From Niabella drilacis (lineage in GTDB: Bacteria > Bacteroidota > Bacteroidia > Chitinophagales > Chitinophagaceae), in the NCBI RefSeq assembly GCF_900101395.1, contig NZ_FMZO01000004.1, positions 301,009-365,008 of the forward strand: DNA of 64,000 bases. Direction: 5' to 3'. Both the position numbers and the translations under genes were made by a program. Positions 49,037-59,083 of this stretch are shown piece after piece (position 1 is the first letter of the stretch; each line of letters starts with the position of its first letter). The notes below the pieces were generated by a model. It was given only the letters and a program-made list of their open reading frames with translations, was not told where the DNA came from and did no database searches.

Positions 49037-51778
49037 ATGCGTTTTTTTATATACAAAGTTTGTATTTTATCCATATTTACTTTTGCGGTACATCATACCT
49101 ATGCACAGGTAGACACCACGCCGGTCACTTCCGTTGATCCCAGGCTGAAAGAGTTCCTGGAAACCACGACCCCCCGGGAATATGTGATTGCCGACGTAAA
49201 GGTAACAGGAGCCACGAATCTCGACTCGTCGATTGTTTTGTCCGTTTCGGGCATCCAGAAAGGCCAGCAATTCATATACCCCAACTCTGATATCTTTTCA
49301 AGAGCTATCCAAAGCCTCTGGAAAAATCAACTTTTTGCAGATGTAAAGGTGTTTGTAACACATGTGGATAATGAAAAAGTAAGCATCGAAATTGCCGTTA
49401 CAGAACGGCCCCGTTTGGGAAACTTCAAATTTGAAGGGGTCAAAAAGACAGAAATTGAGGAATTGACCAAGAAGATCGGGCTTGTAAAACAACGTATTCT
49501 CTCAGAAGGAACCCGGCAGAACATACACCAGGTGGTAAAAACCTATTTTGAAGATAAAGGATATTATGATGTAGTGACCAACCTCGATGAGTCCAAAGAC
49601 CCGGTTTACCCCAACTCCACGTTTCTTACGATCAAGATCAATAAGGGAAAAAAGGTCAAAATTGATGAGGTGAACTTCTTCGGCAACGAAAGCGTAGACG
49701 CTACTAAACTGAAGAAGCAAATGAAAGGTACCAAGGAAATGACCCGTATGTCCCTGTATCCTTCAAAATATGTAAGTCCCTATGGTCCCCGGCAGGTATA
49801 TAGTTTTAATGAATATATGGATGAATGGGGATTCCTTACCGGAACAAAGACGCTGAAAGTGCTGGACCCGTATTTCCGGTTCAAGTTCTTCAGCTCCTCA
49901 AAGTTCAATAATAAGAAATACGCTGAAGATAAAGATAAAGTACTCAAATACTTTAACTCAAGGGGATACCGCGATGCCCAGATCATTGCCGATACACAGG
50001 TGATCCAGAATAACCGCATGTATGTGGATCTTAAAGTAAATGAAGGGCATAAATATTATTTTGGGAATCTTACCTGGAAGGGGAATTCCAAGTTCTCTGA
50101 TACATTGCTGAACAACATACTGGGCATCGCCAAAGGGGATGCGTATGATGCGAGCGTGCTGAACAAAAAGCTGGGACTGGAGCCCAGCCAGGATGTATAT
50201 GACATCACCACACTTTACAACGATGAAGGCTACCTGTTTTTTCAGGTAACACCCGTGGAAACCCGTATTTACAATGACACGATTGATCATGAGATCCGGA
50301 TCGTGGAAGGCCCCATTGCGCGGATCAAGAATGTAGTGATCATGGGCAATGAGCGCACCAAGGATCATGTGATCCGGAGAGAGTTGCGGACCCTTCCCGG
50401 AGAACTGTTCAGCCGGACAGACCTGATGCGTTCGATCCGGGAACTGAATGCGCTGAACTATTTTGAAACGGAATCCATTAACCCGCAGCCGTTACCTAAC
50501 ATGGCAGAAGGAACGGTGGATATTAACTGGAAACTGAAAGAAAAATCTTCCGACCAGCTGGAGCTTTCTGCCGGATGGGGCGGGGGGATCGGTCTTACCG
50601 GAACACTGGGGGTTACCTTTAACAACTTTTCCATTAAAAACATCTGGAAAAAAGAAGCCTGGGATCCGTTGCCGGTGGGCGATGGCCAGAAGCTGAGCCT
50701 CCGGGTGCAATCGAATGGCCGCGTATACCGGTCCTATAACTTCTCCTTTACCGAACCCTGGCTGGGTGGCAAGAAAAGGACCTCGCTGACCCTGGGTTAC
50801 AACAATACCAAATATAACGCATCCTTTTATGATCCCTACCGGAGCGGCGGTTACCGGTTTTCAAAAGATACCTCCCTTACAGTTAACGGGATCAGCGTGG
50901 GACTGGGCAAAGTGCTGAAATGGCCGGATGATTATTTTACGATCGGTTATACGGTTGCCTATACCCGGTATAAAGTAAAGAAGATGGGTTACCAGTACGG
51001 GCTTCCTTTTAATGACGGAACATCAAACAACCTGAGCTTTAAGCTGAGCCTCAGCCGGTCTTCGGTATCGGACCCCATATTCCCCCGGAGTGGTAGTGAG
51101 CTTACGGCAAGTGTGCAGGCCACACCGCCTTACTCCGCTTTCAAATCTTCGGTATTAATAGCAGATTCGGCCCAGTACAAGAACGTGGAATATCACAAAT
51201 GGCGCTTTGGGGCACAATGGTATGTACCGCTGGGCCGCCCGAAGGGAGAAGACAAGAACCGGCAGTTTGTGCTGAAGCTGGCTGCTAAATACGGTTTTAT
51301 GGGCCGGTATAATAAAAACCTGAACTATTCGCCTTTCGAACGCTTTCAGTTGGGTGATGCCGGTATGAGTAATACTTATTCCTTAACCGGTTTTGATATC
51401 ATTGCCCAGCGTGGTTACCCGATCTACAACAGCTCGGATCCCACCGTAAACCCGGATAACGGAAGCGGAGGTGACACCCGGAACATGTTCATTATTTTTA
51501 ACAAATACCAGGCAGAACTGCGTTACCCGCTGGTAACCAACCCGGGAAGTACCATTTACGGCCTCGCCTTTTTTGAAGCGGCTAACGGCTGGCACGATTA
51601 TAAGGAGTATAATCCATTTAAATTGCGCCGCAGCGTAGGCCTGGGTATGCGTTTTTACCTGCCGATGTTCGGGCTGCTCGGGTTTGACTATGGTATTGGT
51701 ATTGACCGCCTGGTGCCTGGCCAGGGGCTGAAGAATGCCGGCAAGTTCACATTTATGCTTGGGTTTGAACCGGAGTAA
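49037..51778 (+). CDS. bamA: Outer-membrane protein assembly factor BamA
   Basis: A 913-residue Omp85 protein. Signal peptide 1-23 (ending TYAQ); POTRA repeats over about 35-480; and a 16-stranded barrel domain from about 500 to the end, starting with ELSAGWGGGIGLTGTLGVTFNNFS. The late barrel motif GDAGMSNTYSLTGFD and the VRG-like region are present. It inserts beta-barrel proteins into the outer membrane. A TTAATTTG element at 48907-48914 would give a 5' leader of about 115 nt. The skp-like genes follow immediately. Confidence 0.95.
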   Translation: MRFFIYKVCILSIFTFAVHHTYAQVDTTPVTSVDPRLKEFLETTTPREYVIADVKVTGATNLDSSIVLSVSGIQKGQQFIYPNSDIFSRAIQSLWKNQLFADVKVFVTHVDNEKVSIEIAVTERPRLGNFKFEGVKKTEIEELTKKIGLVKQRILSEGTRQNIHQVVKTYFEDKGYYDVVTNLDESKDPVYPNSTFLTIKINKGKKVKIDEVNFFGNESVDATKLKKQMKGTKEMTRMSLYPSKYVSPYGPRQVYSFNEYMDEWGFLTGTKTLKVLDPYFRFKFFSSSKFNNKKYAEDKDKVLKYFNSRGYRDAQIIADTQVIQNNRMYVDLKVNEGHKYYFGNLTWKGNSKFSDTLLNNILGIAKGDAYDASVLNKKLGLEPSQDVYDITTLYNDEGYLFFQVTPVETRIYNDTIDHEIRIVEGPIARIKNVVIMGNERTKDHVIRRELRTLPGELFSRTDLMRSIRELNALNYFETESINPQPLPNMAEGTVDINWKLKEKSSDQLELSAGWGGGIGLTGTLGVTFNNFSIKNIWKKEAWDPLPVGDGQKLSLRVQSNGRVYRSYNFSFTEPWLGGKKRTSLTLGYNNTKYNASFYDPYRSGGYRFSKDTSLTVNGISVGLGKVLKWPDDYFTIGYTVAYTRYKVKKMGYQYGLPFNDGTSNNLSFKLSLSRSSVSDPIFPRSGSELTASVQATPPYSAFKSSVLIADSAQYKNVEYHKWRFGAQWYVPLGRPKGEDKNRQFVLKLAAKYGFMGRYNKNLNYSPFERFQLGDAGMSNTYSLTGFDIIAQRGYPIYNSSDPTVNPDNGSGGDTRNMFIIFNKYQAELRYPLVTNPGSTIYGLAFFEAANGWHDYKEYNPFKLRRSVGLGMRFYLPMFGLLGFDYGIGIDRLVPGQGLKNAGKFTFMLGFEPE

Positions 51779-51937
51779 ACCTTTTTACTACGTTTTGCAT
51801 CTATCATGTAGAAAGACCAATTTGTATATAAAATGACGATAAAAATTTTCGGGCCGATGAATATTCAACGCGATGAAAGTTTTTATACAAAATCCCCCGG
51901 ACCTTCGGGATGGCTAAAATCAATAAAAAATATACAC

Positions 51938-52450
51938 ATGAAACAATTAGTTGTACTGGTTATGGGGCTTTTGTTTTCAGCGTCCGCTGCAATGGCTCAA
52001 AAATATATCATCATCGATACCCGCTATATATTTGATAAAATGCCGGAATACAAGCAGGTGCAGAACTCGATAGACAAGATGGCGGCTACCTGGCAAAAAG
52101 AAATTGACCTGAAGCAGGAAGCGCTGGATAAAGCATATGATGAATATGATTCCCAGGGGACCATGCTGAGCGCAGATGCCAAGAGAAAAAAGGAAGATGA
52201 TCTTTTTAATAAAGAGCGGGAGTTGAGAGACCTGCAGAAGCAACGCTTTGGTTTTGAAGGCGATTTGTTTAAGAAGCGACAGGAGCTGATGGCTCCCCTG
52301 CAGGAAAAGGTAAACCGCGCTGTGCAAAAACTGGTGATCGACCGGGGATATGACCTGGTTTTGGATAAAAGTGAGGGGAAATCCATTATATTTGCCGACC
52401 CGAAATTGGACAAGAGTGATGAAGTATTAAAGTTACTTTCGGTAAAATAG
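51938..52450 (+). CDS. OmpH/Skp-like periplasmic chaperone 1
   Basis: A 170-residue exported chaperone. The start at 51938 is chosen over an in-frame upstream ATG (51833) because it gives a proper signal peptide (MKQLVVLVMGLLFSASAAMAQ). The mature part has the OmpH pattern: IDTRYIFDKMPEYKQVQ, a long charged coiled-coil arm (about 40-125) and a C-terminal beta strand near LVLDKSEGKSIIFADP. Skp keeps unfolded outer-membrane proteins soluble before delivery to BamA, which is encoded directly upstream. Confidence 0.92.
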   Translation: MKQLVVLVMGLLFSASAAMAQKYIIIDTRYIFDKMPEYKQVQNSIDKMAATWQKEIDLKQEALDKAYDEYDSQGTMLSADAKRKKEDDLFNKERELRDLQKQRFGFEGDLFKKRQELMAPLQEKVNRAVQKLVIDRGYDLVLDKSEGKSIIFADPKLDKSDEVLKLLSVK

Positions 52451-52503
52451 ATCCGTCAGCACTTCTGAAACAATTCATTCATAAAAAATAAACTTAAAAA
52501 ACC

Positions 52504-52533
52504 TGTCCCACCGCTGCTATTGCGGAACGGACA
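52504..52533 (+). repeat. Hairpin between the two skp-like genes
   Basis: TGTCC/GGACA with an inner CCGC/GCGG helix. There is no U-tract, so transcription can continue. It may modulate the relative level of the two chaperones. Confidence 0.45.
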
Positions 52534-52548
52534 AACAAAAAAACTTAA

Positions 52549-53118
52549 ATGAAACGTATAAAATTTCTTGCTCTGGCGCTCGGTATGGTCATCGCTTCCG
52601 GTTCTATGGTTTCTGCACAAAAGATTGGTACTGCTGATCTGGATGCTCTTATCGCCAACCTGCCCGAATTCCAGGGAAAACAGCAACAGCTGCAACAGTT
52701 TTACCAGGATTCTATAGGCGGTGAATATGAGCAGTTGTATAAAGAGTTTGTTGACAAAGACAGTGCTATGAAAAAGGCAACTTCGCCTTCCGTAAAAGCT
52801 ACCCTGGAAAAAGAAGTAGGCACATTGCAGCGTACCCTGCAGGGCTGGCAGGATTATGCTACCCAGCGCAACCAGGCAAAGCAAGCCGAATTGTTTGGCC
52901 CCCTGGTTAAAAAGGCACAGGACGCTTTGAATGCTGTGGCAAAAGAAAAGGGGTATACGTATGTGTTACAGCCGGGTGCATTTCTGGTAATGCCTCCCGC
53001 TGATGACCTGACCATGGCTATTGCCGAAAAACTGGGTATTAAGCCTGCTGGTGCTCCCGGAGCGGCTCCTGCGGGTGGTGCTCCCAAACCGGCAGCAAAA
53101 CCTGCGGCTAAGAAGTAA
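52549..53118 (+). CDS. OmpH/Skp-like periplasmic chaperone 2
   Basis: A 189-residue paralogue with signal peptide 1-23 (ending VSAQ). OmpH-type segments are IGTADLDALIANLPEFQGKQ, a central helical arm and a YTYVLQPGAFLVMPPADDLT strand region. Unlike the first copy it ends with an Ala/Pro/Gly-rich low-complexity tail of about 25 residues (GAPGAAPAGGAPKPAAKP), probably disordered. Paired skp genes after bamA are usual in Bacteroidota. A terminator follows at 53142-53177. Confidence 0.92.
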   Translation: MKRIKFLALALGMVIASGSMVSAQKIGTADLDALIANLPEFQGKQQQLQQFYQDSIGGEYEQLYKEFVDKDSAMKKATSPSVKATLEKEVGTLQRTLQGWQDYATQRNQAKQAELFGPLVKKAQDALNAVAKEKGYTYVLQPGAFLVMPPADDLTMAIAEKLGIKPAGAPGAAPAGGAPKPAAKPAAKK

Positions 53119-53141
53119 GCATTTTTCACAAAAGATATAAG

Positions 53142-53177
53142 AAAGCGGACTGGTAAAACCAGTCCGCTTTCTTTATT
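53142..53177 (+). terminator. Terminator of the bamA-skp operon
   Basis: A perfect 13-bp stem (53142-53154 with 53158-53170) with a 3-nt loop is followed by CTTTATT. It lies 24 nt after the last skp-like stop. Confidence 0.82.
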
Positions 53178-53521
53178 GGAGTACTCCCGAAGAGCGATTT
53201 CGGAAGCTGATTGATGCAGCGGTAGCTGCCGGCCAGGTGTATGAACGGAGGGAGATAAAACGAATGTCCGGGAGCCTGAAAGCGATCCTGCAGGCAATGC
53301 AGGTGCCGGCTGGCCGGAGTTTATTTGGATGTGGCTTTGGGTCCGGCGGCCGCGGTCATGTTTTAGGGTACACCATGGCAGGGCCTGTTGCGCATCCTTC
53401 ACGTCAATTGAAAATGTTGATCACAAAATGATCATCAAACGATCTGTAACCAGATTGCCCGATTACAAAACGTTTGATTACAGGAGGGCCTTCCGGCGTC
53501 GGGCATTATGCCGGGGCCGCT
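53178..53521. other. Intergenic region with no supportable gene
   Basis: An open stretch from about 53178 to 53431 encodes a sequence with plausible codon choice (TPEERFRKLIDAAVAAGQVY) but no upstream start codon of its own after the terminator, and no recognised family. A weak inverted repeat ATCAAACG/CGTTTGAT occurs at 53434-53441 and 53471-53478. Confidence 0.35.
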
Positions 53522-55897
53522 CTATTTACTGTTTTCTTTTTTCTTCGAAAAGCTGATCAGCAATGCCGGCAATAAGATCAGGTTGGTGAAAGTGGCGGTA
53601 ATAAGGGTAAGGGAGGTGAGCCAGCCAAGGGCCTGGGTACCGCCAAAATTGCTGAAGCAGAAAATGACAAAACCGGCGATGAGTACAATAGACGTATACA
53701 GGATGCTGATGCCGGTACTGTGAATGGTTTGTATCACGGTAGCGGAAACATTGTTCTGATGCAGCGGTAGTTCCTGCTTATAATTAACAAGAAACCGGAT
53801 CGTGATATCGATGGCGATGCCCAGTGCCACACTAAAGATCAATACGGTGCTGGGCTTTAACGGAACACCGGCCCAGCCCATGATGCCGGCTGTGATCACC
53901 AGTGGAATGATATTGGGGATCAGTGAGCAGAGCAGGATACGCAGTGACTTAAACAGGTATAACATACAAAGTGCAATGAGCAGGAAAGCCCAGAAAATGC
54001 TCTCTTTTAGCCCGTCGATGATAAACTGCCCGCCTTCAAGAAAAGTAATGGAAGTACCGGTGAGCTTGACCTTGTAGTCCTTTTCGGGGAACAGCTGGTT
54101 AATGCGCTTGCTGATGTCGCTCATCAGTTCCGGCAACCGGTGTGACCCCACATCTGCCATGTTAACGCTGATACGGGCTTCCTGGCGGGCACTGTCCATA
54201 AAGCTGGAAAGCAGCCGCGTAAAAGAGGAATTGGATGCCCCACCGGAATCCCGGCCGATATTCAGGTACTGGGCCAGCCCGGGCAGCTCAAATTCTGATG
54301 GCATGGAATAGTTGGAAGGGTCGCCTTCATAAAAAGCCTGTTTGGCAAATTTTAATCCCTCGGTAATGCTCAGGGGACGGGCAATTTCGGGTTTTGAAGC
54401 CAGGTATTGCGCCAGGGAATCGATCCGGGCCAGGTTGTTAAAGTTGCGTGTAACACCCATCTTTTTCTTCGTATCCACAAGGATCTCCAGTGGCATCACA
54501 CCTTTGAAATTGTTTTCAAAGAACTTAAGGTCTGTATAGATCTTATCGTTGTGCGGTACGTCGTCCACCATGTGCGCATTGCTCTTCAGCCGGAAAATAC
54601 CGATAGTGGTGATGGCGATCACCAGGAATGTTACTGCATAGACCAGTTTCCGGTGATTGATGGACCAGCGTTCCAACCGGCTCAGCCAGCGGTTCAGCCG
54701 CGGATTGAACAAATAACGGGTATGTTTGGATTTGGGCGCAGGTAAGAAACTCAGCACAGCGGGGATCAGGATCAGCGAAATAAAGAAAAGCAGCATGATG
54801 TTAATCCCTGCCACAACGCCAAATTCCTGCAGGATCTCGCTTTTTGTAAGCGCAAATACGGCAAAGCCCACGGCCGCGGCCAGGTTGCAGAACAGGGTAA
54901 CGATCCCCATTTTGCCCACCATGTTTTCGATCGCCTGTTTTTTCAGCGAGGTCTTGCGGGCCTGGATCTCCTCATCGGTAAGCCCCTCTGTGAGCTCATT
55001 CCAGCTGGTATGGAATTTATTGAGGAAGTAAATACAGTTCGGGATACCGATCACTACAATAAGCGGTGGGATCAGCGCCGTTAAAAGCGTAATACTGTAA
55101 TGCAGCAAATGCATGGTGCCAAGACTGAACAGTACACCAATGATCACTACGGAAAGAGAAAGCAGCATGGAGCTGAAGGAACGGAAGAACAGCAGGAGGA
55201 TGATCGCAGAAAGCACAATAGAGGCTACCAGGAAATATTGCATTTCATGCGCAATGCGCGCTGCCAGTATGGTCCGGATATAAGGCAATCCACTTAGTTT
55301 AACATCGATACCCGTGGCGCCGGAAAAAACAGCGGTCTGTGCTTTTACTGCCGCAATAGCGGCATCTCTTTTTGCAGAGTTGATCACTTGTTTATTCATC
55401 CGCAGCCCCATCAGGTAGGAATGGGTTTGTGGATTATATAAAAGCCCCTGGTAAAAAGGGAGCCTTTTAAAAGCAGCGGCGCCGGTATCGATCTGTGCCT
55501 GGCTTAGTGTGCCCCCGGGGAATATTTTTTTTACGGTTAGTTTCTCGGTTGCCACATCTTTAACCAGGTTGATCGCCGTGGGTACGCTGATCACATCTTC
55601 TACACCGGGTATGTTTTTTAAACCGGCCTGGAGCTGTAAGTAGGCATTGAATATTTTTTCAGAAAACAACTGTTCGGTCTGGATGCCTGCTACAAGCAGG
55701 TTGCCATCCTCCCCGTATTTCTTTTTAAATTCCTGGTAGGCGATATTTACGGGGTTATTCGTGGGAATCGCTTTGGAAAACTCGTAACTCAACCCTACTT
55801 TACTGGCCCAAAATCCGGAAATAGCGGTTATAATGGCTAGCAAGATCAGGAAAATGAATCGGTATTTAAGAATAAAACGGCCAGACTGCTTCCACAT
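53522..55897 (-). CDS. RND/MMPL-family transporter
   Basis: A 791-residue inner-membrane protein with two repeats, each one transmembrane helix, a large periplasmic loop and a block of five helices (about 215-370 and 615-780). The MMPL/RND pattern includes ILLLFFRSF, LTALIPPLIVVIGI and the C-terminal STVLIFSVALGIAIDITIRFLVNY. The ATG at 55897 (MWKQSGRF) is preferred over one 42 nt upstream. Substrates could be lipids or hydrophobic compounds. MMPL proteins occur in aryl polyene loci, but this gene is 9 kb away from the cluster, so a link is only a hypothesis. Confidence 0.85.
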   Translation of the reverse strand: MWKQSGRFILKYRFIFLILLAIITAISGFWASKVGLSYEFSKAIPTNNPVNIAYQEFKKKYGEDGNLLVAGIQTEQLFSEKIFNAYLQLQAGLKNIPGVEDVISVPTAINLVKDVATEKLTVKKIFPGGTLSQAQIDTGAAAFKRLPFYQGLLYNPQTHSYLMGLRMNKQVINSAKRDAAIAAVKAQTAVFSGATGIDVKLSGLPYIRTILAARIAHEMQYFLVASIVLSAIILLLFFRSFSSMLLSLSVVIIGVLFSLGTMHLLHYSITLLTALIPPLIVVIGIPNCIYFLNKFHTSWNELTEGLTDEEIQARKTSLKKQAIENMVGKMGIVTLFCNLAAAVGFAVFALTKSEILQEFGVVAGINIMLLFFISLILIPAVLSFLPAPKSKHTRYLFNPRLNRWLSRLERWSINHRKLVYAVTFLVIAITTIGIFRLKSNAHMVDDVPHNDKIYTDLKFFENNFKGVMPLEILVDTKKKMGVTRNFNNLARIDSLAQYLASKPEIARPLSITEGLKFAKQAFYEGDPSNYSMPSEFELPGLAQYLNIGRDSGGASNSSFTRLLSSFMDSARQEARISVNMADVGSHRLPELMSDISKRINQLFPEKDYKVKLTGTSITFLEGGQFIIDGLKESIFWAFLLIALCMLYLFKSLRILLCSLIPNIIPLVITAGIMGWAGVPLKPSTVLIFSVALGIAIDITIRFLVNYKQELPLHQNNVSATVIQTIHSTGISILYTSIVLIAGFVIFCFSNFGGTQALGWLTSLTLITATFTNLILLPALLISFSKKKENSK

Positions 55898-56336
55898 AAA
55901 ATTTAGGTATACTTTAAAAAATGAGTTGCAAAGAAACAAAAAACAGGGCGTTTACAGGGTGCCATTTATCAAATGAGTTGCATAACATTTTTAACTTTGT
56001 TTGCCGGAACCGGAAAACGGGGTGGGTGGCCGTAGTGCATAGCTTCACCCGCCGGATTAGCAATAAAAACAATATACAGTCATCAGCGGCAATGTGCTGT
56101 TGATTCAATCTCATGTACCGCAAAACTAATCATTGCCCGGTAAATGACCATTATTTGTAAAAAAACCTACCTTGCGGGCGCCGGGAAACGGAACCTATTT
56201 AAACTTTTTCCTGTATTGAAGATGAGTGTAGCTATCGTGATGTGGACCTGTGCAAAAAGGTCTTTTATAATCTGCAGGATCCCGGGAACTGCACTAAAAA
56301 AAACATTTTTAAACGGTATCGGACAGTAAACAAAAT
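55898..56336. other. Divergent region between the RND transporter and recO
   Basis: A TAACTTTG box is at 55992-55999 on the plus strand, about 340 nt before recO, so recO may have a long leader or an unseen small gene precedes it. A 61-codon frame at 56144-56329 has no recognisable features. Nothing else is supported. Confidence 0.35.
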
Positions 56337-57095
56337 TTGGCAGATATCTTACATAAAGTAAAGGGTGTTGTTCTCCGGACATCGAAGTATGGAGAAACAA
56401 GTGTGATCGTTACCCTGTACACGGACAAGCTGGGGCTGCAGTCCTACCTGGTAAACGGTGTCCGGTCCGGTGGTAAAAGAAGTGGCAACAAGGCCGTTTT
56501 CTTTCAACCGGCTGCCCTTTTGGACCTGGTGGTGTATCATAATGAGTTGAGAACGCTGAACCGGATCCGGGAGTTTAAATTTTCTGCCATCTACCAGCAC
56601 CTTTTCAGCGATGTGCTTAAAAATGGCGTGGCCCTGTTCATGATCGAGCTGTTGCATAAAACACTCCGGCAACCGGAATCCAATGAAGATCTTTTTGCAT
56701 TTATGGAGGACAGCCTGCTGGCCCTGGATGAGGCGGAGGTAACGGTTACTGCTAATTTTCCCGTTTTCTTTGCCGTACACCTGTGCAGTATCCTGGGTTT
56801 TTCCCCGGGGAGCCCTTCGCCGGACCTGCTTACTTCTTCGCAGCTTTTGCTGGACCTGCAGAGCGGAGAGTTTATGGAAAAGGCGCCTGCTCATTCTTAT
56901 TACGCAGACCGGGAAGCTGCATTGCTGATCACCGAGCTGTTGCAGGCGCGGCTTCCCGCAGAATTAAAGAGTATGAAGCTGTCTTCCCATAAAAGGAACA
57001 TTGTGCTGGACCTGATGGAGATCTATTATTCCCTGCACCTGCCGGAATTTGGAAAGCTGCGAACCCTGCCAGTGCTTCGCGCAATTTTAAGCTGA
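56337..57095 (+). CDS. recO: DNA repair protein RecO
   Basis: A 252-residue RecF-pathway mediator that helps load RecA on SSB-coated DNA. The N-terminal OB-fold shows HKVKGVVLRTSKYGETSVIVTLYT. The helical C-domain is recognisable by pattern (HLCSILGFSPG). No zinc cysteine set is visible, as in many Bacteroidota RecO proteins. There is no ATG near the expected start; TTG at 56337 gives the best family alignment. Confidence 0.88.
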   Translation: MADILHKVKGVVLRTSKYGETSVIVTLYTDKLGLQSYLVNGVRSGGKRSGNKAVFFQPAALLDLVVYHNELRTLNRIREFKFSAIYQHLFSDVLKNGVALFMIELLHKTLRQPESNEDLFAFMEDSLLALDEAEVTVTANFPVFFAVHLCSILGFSPGSPSPDLLTSSQLLLDLQSGEFMEKAPAHSYYADREAALLITELLQARLPAELKSMKLSSHKRNIVLDLMEIYYSLHLPEFGKLRTLPVLRAILS

Positions 57096-57176
57096 TTGCT
57101 GTTGACCAACATCTCGGGTAACAAAAATAGGGCGGCGATGATCTATGGGTAGATTTCTTAACCATAAAAAAAGATC

Positions 57177-57575
57177 ATGGCACAGCACATCAAAAAAACA
57201 GTAAGCCTGGTTGCGGCAGTTTTTATCCTGGGTACCGCCTGGGGGCAGGAAACGAGAGCGTTTAACCAGAATGCATCCAGGAGCAATCACACGCGTGTTA
57301 CCTATACAACGGGGCAACTGCCACAGGCTACTACAGTACAGAATAATAATACCGTTCGCAGCAACCGGGGCGAACCTGCCGCAGTGGTGATAATGGCGGA
57401 CCTGGATGGCGATGGGGTGTATGAAACCGATTGCTCGTCTGAACTGGCCGGACTGGTTACTGCTTTTGAAGGTTATGCTGCGATTGTGCTGGACCGGAAA
57501 CCGGTTGTCGTGAAGATCACCCGCCTAAAAACAAGGCACGAAACAGCAAAGAACTCGATCGGGAATGTCCGGTAG
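57177..57575 (+). CDS. Small exported protein of unknown function
   Basis: A 132-residue protein with a signal peptide (1-23, ending AWGQ). The mature part is Asn/Thr-rich, then has ADLDGDGVYETD, a DxDxDG calcium-loop-like motif of the kind found in dockerin/EF-hand repeats, although only one is present. I do not recognise the family. It stands alone between recO and the convergent amidohydrolase gene. Confidence 0.6.
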   Translation: MAQHIKKTVSLVAAVFILGTAWGQETRAFNQNASRSNHTRVTYTTGQLPQATTVQNNNTVRSNRGEPAAVVIMADLDGDGVYETDCSSELAGLVTAFEGYAAIVLDRKPVVVKITRLKTRHETAKNSIGNVR

Positions 57576-57690
57576 GAGCTGCCGCCGCAGGAACTGTCAT
57601 GAACCGGCGGATTTAAAGTACATTGACGCCCGCTTATGCGACCGGAGCGGCGCCACGGCCTTACCGGGTCTGCAGTGCTCCTGTTCTGGC

Positions 57691-58833
57691 CTAAACGAGC
57701 CGGTTGATGGTATCGTTCACGATCTGGACAACCCCCGGCGTTTTCCCTTTTTCAAAGCTGCCATATTGATCCTGGATCTGCAGGGCCTTTGCGCCGTTAA
57801 TGGTGGCCCAGGATAACATTTGTTCCACCGGGATCTGCGGGTAATGTTGCCGGATGCGGAGGATCTCATCCCAGATGCTCAGGCTGTAATTGGACGCCAG
57901 GCTGTCGGTACCCAGCACCAGCCGAATACCCGCTCCCTGCAACATCGGGATATCCGGCAGCCGGTTGGTGATATAATAATTGGCATTGGCACAAAGACAC
58001 CAGGATGCTTCCGGGAAACGGTCCTGTGCGTAGCGGATATCTTCTGCCGTGGTAAACACATTATGTATGAACAGCAGCCGTTGCCCCTGCGGCAGGTAAT
58101 TACCATAGGTTTGAAGGCTGGTCCTTCCCTCCGGAACAACGGGAACCTCGTTCAGCTGAAGCCGTTCATATAAGGCCTTAAAGCCACCGGTACCGTTCAG
58201 GAACCATTCGGTTTCATCTTCGGTTTCCTGGTTGTGGATGCTTAATAAGCCATTGCCGGGAAATGCCGCCAGCAACTTCCACAGCGGTGTGGATACGGAA
58301 TAGGGCGCATGAGGGGTTAACGACACCTGTTGAGCATCAAAATGCCGGCAATAGTCGTCATAAATGGCTCTGTAGCTATCAAAATGCTGTTGTGCCTGAA
58401 CCGGCTCAAAGCCGATCACTTCTACAAAATTGTGATAATAAAGATGCCCTTTTGTTTTTTGAAAGAGGGTATCCGTGGTATTGCAGATATCACCAACAGC
58501 TACAATGCCATTTTTTACCATGGCCAACTCAGCGCTTTCTATGGCGGCAGGAATGGCCTCCGGATGGGCGTATCTTTTACTAACGATCTGGTTCACAAAC
58601 TTTAACAATCCTGTATGTTCCTCAATAACCCCTTTCATATGGCTTAGCTCCAGGTGGCAGTGACAATTGATAAAACCCGGGCTCAGGATGCCAGCCACTG
58701 TTTTTACATCATCACCGGCATCGGCGGTATCCGCAATATCCACAACGGTTCCGTTGTGATCTGTGATCAATACTTTGTCCGGAAGCATACGGTATCCGTC
58801 AAACAACTGTGCCGGTCTTATTTTTTTATACAT
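57691..58833 (-). CDS. Amidohydrolase-superfamily deaminase/hydrolase
   Basis: A 380-residue metal-dependent hydrolase of the cytosine/adenosine-deaminase-like group. Metal ligands are the HCH motif in FINCHCHLELSH (about 55-66), a His in TPHAPYS, a His in SIHNQETEDE and an Asp in LGTDSLASN. There is no signal peptide. Homologues in menaquinone biosynthesis act as aminodeoxyfutalosine deaminase, and others deaminate guanine or S-adenosylhomocysteine. The window gives no neighbour that decides the substrate. Confidence 0.85.
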   Translation of the reverse strand: MYKKIRPAQLFDGYRMLPDKVLITDHNGTVVDIADTADAGDDVKTVAGILSPGFINCHCHLELSHMKGVIEEHTGLLKFVNQIVSKRYAHPEAIPAAIESAELAMVKNGIVAVGDICNTTDTLFQKTKGHLYYHNFVEVIGFEPVQAQQHFDSYRAIYDDYCRHFDAQQVSLTPHAPYSVSTPLWKLLAAFPGNGLLSIHNQETEDETEWFLNGTGGFKALYERLQLNEVPVVPEGRTSLQTYGNYLPQGQRLLFIHNVFTTAEDIRYAQDRFPEASWCLCANANYYITNRLPDIPMLQGAGIRLVLGTDSLASNYSLSIWDEILRIRQHYPQIPVEQMLSWATINGAKALQIQDQYGSFEKGKTPGVVQIVNDTINRLV

Positions 58834-59083
58834 ACTTCAAAGATAATATCAGTACGGTATTTTATGCAGGCAGGAAGAAGGCTGACCGCAGGAGAGTGGG
58901 TTTCTGCGTTTAAGATTCCGGCTATACCCCGTCTGCTCTTCTTGTACTATTGATCATTGCCTGTTGGTTTTCCCGTTTTACGGGATCGAAAAAGCCCCCG
59001 GCCAAAAGAAGGAACATGGAGTTGTAACGGGTGCATCATTTCCACATTTCCATATTTTAAAATTCCCGGATTTTCAAATTGTT

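Noticed and set aside
53237-53431. Open frame behind the bamA-skp operon
   Set aside because: It begins at a GTG inside a longer open stretch that lacks a start, shows no known family and follows a terminator without a promoter.
56144-56329. 61-codon frame upstream of recO
   Set aside because: It has no recognisable motif and no clear promoter at the right distance; probably chance.
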